Source of the DNA: Tubiluchus corallicola
Lineage: Eukaryota; Priapulida; Priapulimorpha; Priapulimorphida; Tubiluchidae
NCBI GenBank assembly: GCA_030141605.1
Contig: JAQGDQ010000741.1
Coordinates: forward strand, 46,814 to 79,245
Direction: 5' to 3'
Length of the DNA stretch: 32,432 bases
Numbering within the stretch: position 1 is the first letter of the stretch; every line of letters starts with the position of its first letter. The notes beneath the pieces were generated by a model. That model did no database searches, was not told the origin of the DNA, and saw nothing but the letters and a program-made list of their open reading frames with translations. Made by a program: the position numbers and the translations under genes. Below, piece by piece: positions 21,001 to 30,000 of this stretch.

Positions 21001-24000
21001 TGTTGTTGGTCGTATTGATGACTGCAGTTTCTCTGTCATCAAATTTTCTCCCCTAAAAGGTTCTGTAGTCAGTCCTTGTTGCTTTTTACGTGTTGTTACT
21101 GTTGTTGCCACCAAACTAGACTTGATCAACTGAGACAATGATACAGCTTGTTCTGATGTCGTTGATAACTTAGCTGTAACTGTGTGTGGTGTTTCATTCA
21201 TTACTGTTGACTGTTGTGTTGAAGCAGAGAGCATGGGTGACATCGTTGTTGTTGCTGTGGCAAAACCAATCACTGGTTCTGGTGACACTGTTGGCACCAG
21301 TGTTGTAGGTTGCAGTACAGTTGCTGTTGTTGCTAAGCTTTCTCCAGTGGGCTTATTAGTTTGCAGATCAGACACTGTTGCTGATGTTTGTTTACGTGAA
21401 GATGTGATTTGGTATCCACCTGCTGTTGATTGTTGCTGTTGCATGGGTGCGACAGGTAATTGCAATGTGGTTTCAATTGTTAACGGTACAGATGATAGTA
21501 CAGATTCCTTAGCTGATGTTGTTGCTAAAGACGTGGGAGTGTTTGTCATACCTACAGGCATTGCTGATGTTATTTTTGGTGTAGTGGGTGTTATAACAGT
21601 CTTTGTGGGAGTAGAAATTGATAGAGGTGGTTGTTCTTTTGTTTCTAAAATTTCAGTTGCTTTTGTCACACCGACAGGTAAAGAGGAAGAAATTTCTGGT
21701 AGTAAAGCTTTTGTATTTGGCAATGTACTTTGAAGAAAAGTATTAGTAGTTGATTGTTGTGGACTGATGGGCTTGAGCGATGGAAGAAACACCATCTTAG
21801 ATGTTGATGTTGCTGCTGGTGGCACGTTGGTAAAAGAGGAGGTTTTTGTGGATGTTAGTGTTCGCACAACTGGCACTACTTGTGTAGTAGGTAGTTTTCT
21901 GGTTGTTGCTGTTGTTTGTAGTAAGTCTGTAATACTTGGCATTTCAAGATTAGTTGGTTCAGTTTGCTCAACAAGGGCTGTGCTAGGTACGTTAGTGGTT
22001 ACTATTGCTGCTACTGGTGGCGTGGTTTTAGGATTTGCAGTAGTTGGTGATAATTTAGTTGTTTTTGGTGTTGACGTTTTGAACAAATTAGTTGATAACT
22101 CACTTGCCACTGTTGATGTCGATAAGAGTGGTAGCAGTTCTGTCATTGTTGTTTGTCTTACAGGCACTTCTTTTGAAGTTTTTGCTGTTGGTGAGGTAGT
22201 AACAGTTGGCTGTTTTGTAGCTGTTGTAGCAGCTGACTGTGATGGACCAATAGATGTTACAAATTCAGTAGTTTGCTGAGCAGATGTAAGAAATTTGAAT
22301 GCAGCTGTTGTCGTTGCTCCAGATGACATTGTTGATGTTGCTGTGGCAAAGCCAATTGCTGGTTCCGGCAACACAGTTGGCACCAGTGTTGTAGGTTGCA
22401 ACACAGTTGCTGTTGTTGCTAAGCTTTCTCCACTGGGCGAATTACTTTGCTGCTGAGATATTGTTGTTAATTTTTGTTTTTTTGAAGATGTTGTTTGCAA
22501 TTCTCTTGCTGTTGAATGTTGCTGTTGCACAGGTGTGACAGATTTTGTAAGCGTGGCAGGTAATTGCAATGTGGTTTCAGATGTTAGCAATGCAGATGCT
22601 GGTATAGTTTCCTTAGCTGATGTTGTTGTTAAAGACGTGGGAGTGTTTGTTATACCTACAGGCATTGCTGATGTTATTTTTGGTGTAGTGGGTGGTATAA
22701 CAGTCTTTGTGGGAGTAGAAATTGATAGAGGTGGTTGTTCTTTTGTTTCTAAAATTTCCGTTGCTTTTGTCACACCGACAGGTAAAGAGGAAGAAATTTC
22801 TGGTAAAGCTTTTGTATTTGGCAATGTAGTTTGAAGAAAAGTATTAGTAGTTGATTGTTGTGGACTGATGGGCTTGAGCGATGGAAGAAACACCATCTTA
22901 GATGTTGATGTTGCTGCTGGTGGTACGTTGGTAAAAGAGGAGGTTTTTGTGGATGTTAGTGTTCGCACAACTGGCACTTCTTGTGTAGTAGGTAGTTTTC
23001 TGGTTGTTGCTGTTGTTTGTAGTAAGTCTGTAATACTTGGCATTTCAAGATTAGTTGGTTCAGTTTGCTCAACAAGGGCTGTGCTAGGTACGTTAGTGGT
23101 TACTATTGCTACTACTGGTGGCGTGGTTTTAGGATTTGCAGTAGTTGGTGATAATTTAGTTGTTTTTGGTGTTGACGTTTTGAACAAATTAGTTGACAAC
23201 TCACTTACCACTGTTGATGTCGATAAGAGTGGTAACAGTTCTGTCATTGTTGTTTGTCTTACAGGCACTTCTTTTGAAGTTTTTGCTGTTGGTGAGGTAG
23301 TAACAGTTGGCTGTTTTGTAGCTGTTGTAGCAGCTGACTGTGATGGACCAATAGATGTTACAAATTCAGTAGTTTGCTGAGCAGATGTAAGAAATTTGAA
23401 TGCAGCTGTTGTCGTTGCTCCAGATGACATTGTTGATGTTGCTGTGGCAAAGCCAATTGCTGGTTCCGGCAACACAGTTGGCACCAGTGTTGTAGGTTGC
23501 AACACAGTTGCTGTTGTTGCTAAGCTTTCTCCACTGGGCGAATTACTTTGCTGCTGAGATATTGTTGTTAATTTTTGTTTTTTTGAAGATGTTGTTTGCA
23601 ATTCTCTTGCTGTTGAATGTTGCTGTTGCACAGGTGTGACAGATTTTGTAAGCGTGGCAGGTAATTGCAATGTGGTTTCAGATGTTAGCAATGCAGATGC
23701 TGGTATAGGTTCCTTAGCTGATGTTGTTGCTAAAGACGTGGGAGTGTTTGTTATGCCTACAGGCATTGCTGATGTTATTTCTGCTGTAGTGGGTGGTATA
23801 ACAGTCTTTGTAGAAGTGGAAATTGATGAAGGTGTTTGTTCTTTTGTCTCTAACAGTTCAGTTGCTTTTGTCAGAAGGACAGGTAAAGAGGATGAAATTT
23901 TTGTTGAAGTTTTTGTAGTTGGCAATGTACTAACAGTACCTTGGGAAGAACTAGTAATAGTTGATTGTTGTGGTCTGATAGGCTTCAGTGATGGAAGCAA

Positions 24001-27000
24001 TACCATTTTAGATGTTGATGTTGGTGCCGATGGGAAGTTTGTAAAAGGCGAGCTGTTTGTGGTTTTTAGTGTTTGTACTACTGGTGTTATTTGTGTGGCA
24101 GGTGGTGGTCTGGTTGCTGCTTCTGTTTGTGGTAAGTCTGTAGCACCTGGCATTTCAAGAGTAGTTAGTTCTGTTTGCTCAACAAATGCAGTATTAGCTA
24201 CCTTTTCACTTATTAGTTCTGCTACGGGTAATGTGGTTTTAGGATTTTCCGTAGATTGTAATAATTTAGTTGTTTTTGGTGTTACTATTTCAAACATGGT
24301 TGACAGTTTAGATGCTGCTGTTGTTGTTAAGGGTGATTGCAGTCCTGTCATCGTTGTTTGATTTATAAATACTTCCTTTGGTAATGTAGTAACAGTTAGG
24401 TGTTTTGTAGAGGTAGTAGTCGCTGTCTGTGGTGGACCTGCAGGTGTTACAAGTTTTGTAGTTTGTTGAATTGGTGTATTAAACTTAGCTGCAGCTGTTG
24501 TTGTTGGTTGCAAAAGAATAGTCGTTTGAAGTTTGCTGCGTCCTTCTGTTGGTGTTGACGGTAGAGGCATTGTACGAGATGATCCAGTTGTTGTACCAGG
24601 ACGAGTTGCTGCATACGATGGCGATACTGTAAGAGCTGATATTGTTCTCCCTAATTCTAAGATTGCAGAAGTAAGTTGCTTATTTGTAGATGTTGTAATA
24701 TTTTCGGATTTAGTAGTTTGTTGCTCAACTCTTTGTGCAGATGTGGAAGGCACTTGTGTTGCAGATACCTGTTTGGTTAATTTCGTTACTATAGCTGGAA
24801 CAGTCGAGTATCCTGCTTGAAGAGAAGCTGTAGTCATTTTGGCATTTGTAAAATTCGAAGTTGCTGCTGTGATTTTGGTTACTGTAATATTAGGTTGAGC
24901 AACTGGAAGACTGGTACTTTTGTTTGGAAATTTCGTTGCAAATGTAGCATTTAAAAGTTCATTGCTTTGTGTACTAGTCTGAGATACTGCTGTTGTCTGC
25001 AGACTTGATGTAGGACCTTTACTTGATACAGACTGAAGTGTGGCACTTGTTGGTTTAAAATGTTTTGTAGTAGCAGTAACATTTTGTTCTACTGTTTCTC
25101 CTGGTGCAGCCATTTCTCTGGTGCTCAGTGTAGGTTGAGAAGCATTTGATGTAAAGTTGTTGCTAATTTTTGTACTCACCGTTGTCATTGCTGTAGATGC
25201 TGACATTTTTAGCGAAGCTAACTCACTCGTTGTCACTGGAGGTGTAGCATTCTCTGTTTGAACATGCTTTGTAGTTGTGGAGCTGTTATATGCGTTCTTT
25301 GTAGTTTGAGTTGCACTTGTCGTCAAAAGTTTGTTTAATGTTGTACTTGCAACTGGATATAAAGTTTGGCTAGGCACACCTTGAGTTGCAGCATTTGTAC
25401 TGCTGACCACTGTGCTGACCACTGTGCTGACAATTGGGTTTATTTCTGCAGCATTCGGCACTCTTGTGGTGATTACTGTTGCATTCAATCGAGGAGTTAC
25501 CAAAGTGGAGGCTGATGATGTTGTCAACGATGTTGATGGCAAAGTTTGGCTTGCTGCAACTGGAGTTTCAAATTTTGTTGTTTCAGGGTACCGTGCAGTA
25601 GTTGTAACGTTTTGCTCGCTTGTTGGTGTAACTGGCACTGGAGTGCTTGTGACACCTTTTATAGTTTGTTTCACATTCAATACCATTGTGCTGCTGACTG
25701 TTGAGTTTATTTCCTGAACTGGTGAAGTCAATGCTATCAATGATGTCCATGTGGTTGGCACTAAGGCTCGAGTCACAGCAGCTGTAGTTGTAATGTTTGA
25801 ATTTTCAGCATAAGCTGGAGTAGTTGAAATGTTGGACTTAATTGCTGAAGTAACTAGTATTGGTTTGAGAGTGCTACCATTTGTAGTTTGAGTTCCAGTT
25901 GACATTGCTGATGTTGTTGATGTTGATGACGTTGAAGTGAGTGCAGGCTGTGATACCTGGGTGAAGTTTGTTGTCCACGAAGTAATGAAAGTTTGAGTTG
26001 GTGTACTTGGAGCTGCTGTTGTGGCCAATTCTGGTATAATTGTGCTAGCTTCCACAGCTTGAGTTGTGCTTGATGCCAGTGGGGTACCGACTGTAGTGTT
26101 CATTTGAGAAACAGGCAAAACAGATGAGGGTAATGATGTCATTGGTGTGGCTGGTAATGTTCGGGATGCTGTAATTGGTCTTGTGACATTTGGTGTTGTT
26201 TGCAGGTTTTCCTCGATGGTTGCAACAAATGCAGTTGTAACTAATGCTGGAGTGATTGTGCTGGTTTCTGTGGCCTGAGTTGCACTTGATGCAGCCGTGA
26301 TGCCATGTGTAGCATTTGCTTGAGAAACTGGTAAAACAGATGCAGGCAGTGTTGACAATTGTGTTTGCGGTAATGTAGGCACCGCAGGAGTTGTAAGGTT
26401 AGGCTCAGCTGCTGATGTGAAAGGGACAGACAGAGCTGTGCTAGTCTCTTTTGTTTGAGTTACATTTGATGCCAATGTTGAGCTGACTGTTGTGTTGATT
26501 TGAGGAACTGGCAAAGCAGATCCTGGCTGTGATGTCATTGGTTTTGATGCTGACGTTTCAGTTGTCGTAACAGGCGTTGTTACGTTTGTTGTTTCAATAT
26601 ATTCCTCAGTAGTTGTAACGTTGAATGCTGTCACAACTGGTACAGTCACAATTGTGCTAGTTCCTGTAGTTTGCGTTGCATTTGACTCCAATGTGGTGCT
26701 GATTGTCAAATTCATTTGAGAAACTGGCAAAGTATGTTTGGGCAGTGATGTCGTTAGTATTGATGGTAATGATTTAGTCGTTATAATTGGAGCGGTGACA
26801 TTTGTTGTTTGACGGTGTTCTTCAATAGAAGTAAGGTTGGGTTTAAATGCTGGTGTAATTGTACTAGTCCCAGTAGTCTGAGTTGCGTTTGATGATAATG
26901 TGGTGCTGACTGTTGTGAGGATTTGAGAAACTGGCAAAGTGGAAGCATGCAATGATGTCATTGGCGTTGATGGTAACGTTTGATTTTGAGATGTTATAAT

Positions 27001-30000
27001 TGGAGTTGTGACATTTGTTGTTTGCAGATATTCTTCAGAAGTTGTAATGTTGGATTCAAATATTGGTGTGAATGCGAAAGAGGTAGATGTGCTAGCCTCT
27101 GTAGTTTGAGTTGTTACAGTTGGAGTCGTGGCATTTGTTGTTTGTAGATACTCTTCAGTAGTTGTGAGGTTGGTCTCTAATGGTGGTGTTAATGGTGCAG
27201 AGGTAATTGTAGTAGCCTCAGTAGTTTGAGTTGCATTTGATGGCAATGTGGTGCCAACTGTTGTGTTGATTTCAGGAACTAGCAAAGTGGAAGCAGGCAG
27301 TGACGTTAGTGGTGTTGATGATAACATTTGAGTTGTTACAGTTGGAGTTGTGGCATTTGTTGCTTGTAGATATTCTTCAGTAATAGTGAAGTTGGTCTCA
27401 AATGTTGGTGTGAATGGTGTAGAGGTAGTTGTGCTAGCCTCTGTAGTTTGACTTGCATTTGATGGCAATGTGGCACTGACTGTTCCATTGATTTGAGGAA
27501 CTGGCAAAGTAGAAGCAGGCAGTAACGTCAGTGGTGTTGATGGTAACGTTTGAGTTGTTACGGTTGGAGTTGTGGCATTTGTTGTTTGCAGATACTCTTC
27601 AGTAATTGTGAGGTTAGTCTCAAATGCTGGTGTGAATGGTGCAGATGTAATTGTAGTAGCCTCTGTAGTTTGATTTACATTTGTTGACAATGTGGCGCTG
27701 ACTGTTGTGTTGATTTCAGGAACTAGCAAAGTGGAAGCAGGCAGAGAGGACAGTGGTGTTGATGGTAACATTTGAGTTGTTACAGTTGAAGTTGTGGGAT
27801 TTGTTGTTTGTAGATACTCTTCAGTAGTTGTGAGGTTAGTCTCTAATGTCGGTGTGAATGGTGCAGAGATAGATGTGCTAGCCTCTGAAGTTTGAGTTGT
27901 TACAGTTGGAGTCGTGGCATTTGTTGATGGCAGATATTCTTCAGTAGTTGTGAGGTTGGTCTCTAATGTTGGTGTAAATGGTGCAAAGGTAATTGTAGTA
28001 GCCTCTGTAGTTTGAGTTGCATTTGATGGCAATGTGGCACTGACTGTTGTGTTGATTTCAGGAACTGGCAAAGTGGAAGCAGGAAGTGATGTCAGTGGTG
28101 TTGATGGTAATGTTTGAGTTATTACAGTTGGAGTCGTGGCATTTGCTGTTTGTAGATATTCTTCAGTAGTTGTGAGGTTAGACACAAATGTTGGTGTAAA
28201 TGGTGCAAAGGTAATTGCAGTAGCCTCATTAGTTTGAGTTGCATTTGATGGCAATGTGACGCCGACTGTTGTGTTGATTTCAGGAACTAGCAAAGTGGAT
28301 GCAGGCAGTGACGTCAGTGGTGTTGATGGCAACATTTGAGTTGTTACAGTTGGAGTCGTGGCATTTGCCGTTTGTAGATACTCTTCAGTAGTTGTGAGGT
28401 TGGTCTCTAATGTTGGTGTGAATGTTGCAGATGTAATTGTAGTAGCCTCAGTAGTTTGAGTTGCATTTGATGGCAATGTGGCACTGACTGTTGTGTTGAT
28501 TTCAGGAACTAGCAAAGTGGAAGCAGGCAGAGAGGACAGTGGTGTTGATGGTAACATTTGAGTTGTTACAGTTGGAGTTGTGGCATTTGTTGTTTGCAGA
28601 TATTCTTCAGTAGTTGTGAGGTTGGTCTCTAATGTTGGTGTTAATGGTGCAGAGGTAATTGTAATAGCCTCCGTAGTTTGAGTTGCATTTGATGACAATG
28701 TGGCACTGACTGTTGTGTTGATTTCAGGAACTAGCAAAGTGGAAGCAGGCAGTGACGTCAGTGGTGTTGATGATAATGTTTGAGTTGTTACAGTTGAAGT
28801 CGTGGCATTTGTTGTTTGTAGATATTCTTCAGTAGTTGTGAGGTTGGTCTCTAATGTTGGTGTGAATGGTGCAGAGGTAATTGTAGTAGCCTCAGTAGTT
28901 TGAGTTGCATTTGATGACAATGTGGTGCCAACTGTTGTGTTGATTTCAGGAACTGGCAAAGTGGAAGCAGGAAGTGATGTCAGCGGTGTTGATGGTAACG
29001 TTTGAGTTGTTACAGTTGGAGTCGTGGCATTTGCCGTTTGTAGATACTCTTCAGTAGTTGTGAGGTTAGTCTCTAATGTCGGTGTGAATGGTGCAGAGAT
29101 AGATGTGTTAGCCTCTGAAGTTTGAGTTGTTACAGTTGAAGTCGTGGCATTTGTTGTTTGCAGATATTCTTCAGTAATAGTGAAGTTGGTCTCAAATGTT
29201 GGTGTGAATGGTGTAGAGGTAGTTGTGCTAGCCTCTGTAGTTTGAGTTGCATTTGATGGCAATGTGTCACTGACTGTTGTGTTGATTTGAGAAACTGGCA
29301 AAGTGGAAGCAGGATGTGACGTCAGTGGTGTTGATGGTAACGTTTGAGTTGTTACAGTTGGAGTTGTGGCATTTGTTGTTTGTAGATACTCTTCAGTAAT
29401 TGTGAGGTTAGTCTCAAATGCTGGTGTGAATGGTGCAGAGGTAATTGTAGTAGCCTCTGTAGTTTGATTTGCATTTGATGGCAATGTGGCGCTGACTGTT
29501 GTGTTGATTTCAGGAACTAGCAAAGTGGAAGCAGGCAGAGAGGACAGTGGTGTTGATGGTAACATTTGAGTTGTTACAGTTGAAGTTGTGGCATTTGCTG
29601 TTTGTAGATACTCTTCAGTAGTTGTGAGGTTAGTCTCTAATGTCGGTGTGAATGGTGCAGAGATAGATGTGCTAGCCTCTGAAGTTTGAGTTGTTACAGT
29701 TGGAGTCGTGGCATTTGTTGATGGCAGATATTCTTCAGTAGTTGTGAGGTTGGATTCAAATATTGGTGTGAATGCGAAAGAGGTAGATGTGCTAGCCTCT
29801 GTAGTTTGAGTTGCATTTGATGACAATGTGGCACTGACTGTTGTGTTGATTTCAGGAACTGGCAAAGTGGAAGCAGGCAGTGACGTCAGTGGTGTTGATG
29901 GTAATGTTTGAGTTATTACAGTTGAAGTTGTGGGATTTGTTGTTTGTAGATACTCTTCAGTAGTTGTGAGGTTAGTCTCTAATGTCGGTGTGAATGGTGC

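Noticed and set aside
17924-25717. Plus-strand open frames of about 95-240 codons opposite the giant gene
   Set aside because: They are antisense shadows. Thr/Ser/Pro codons rarely give stop codons on the other strand, and the frames are Val/Gly/Asp-rich mirror translations with no domain.
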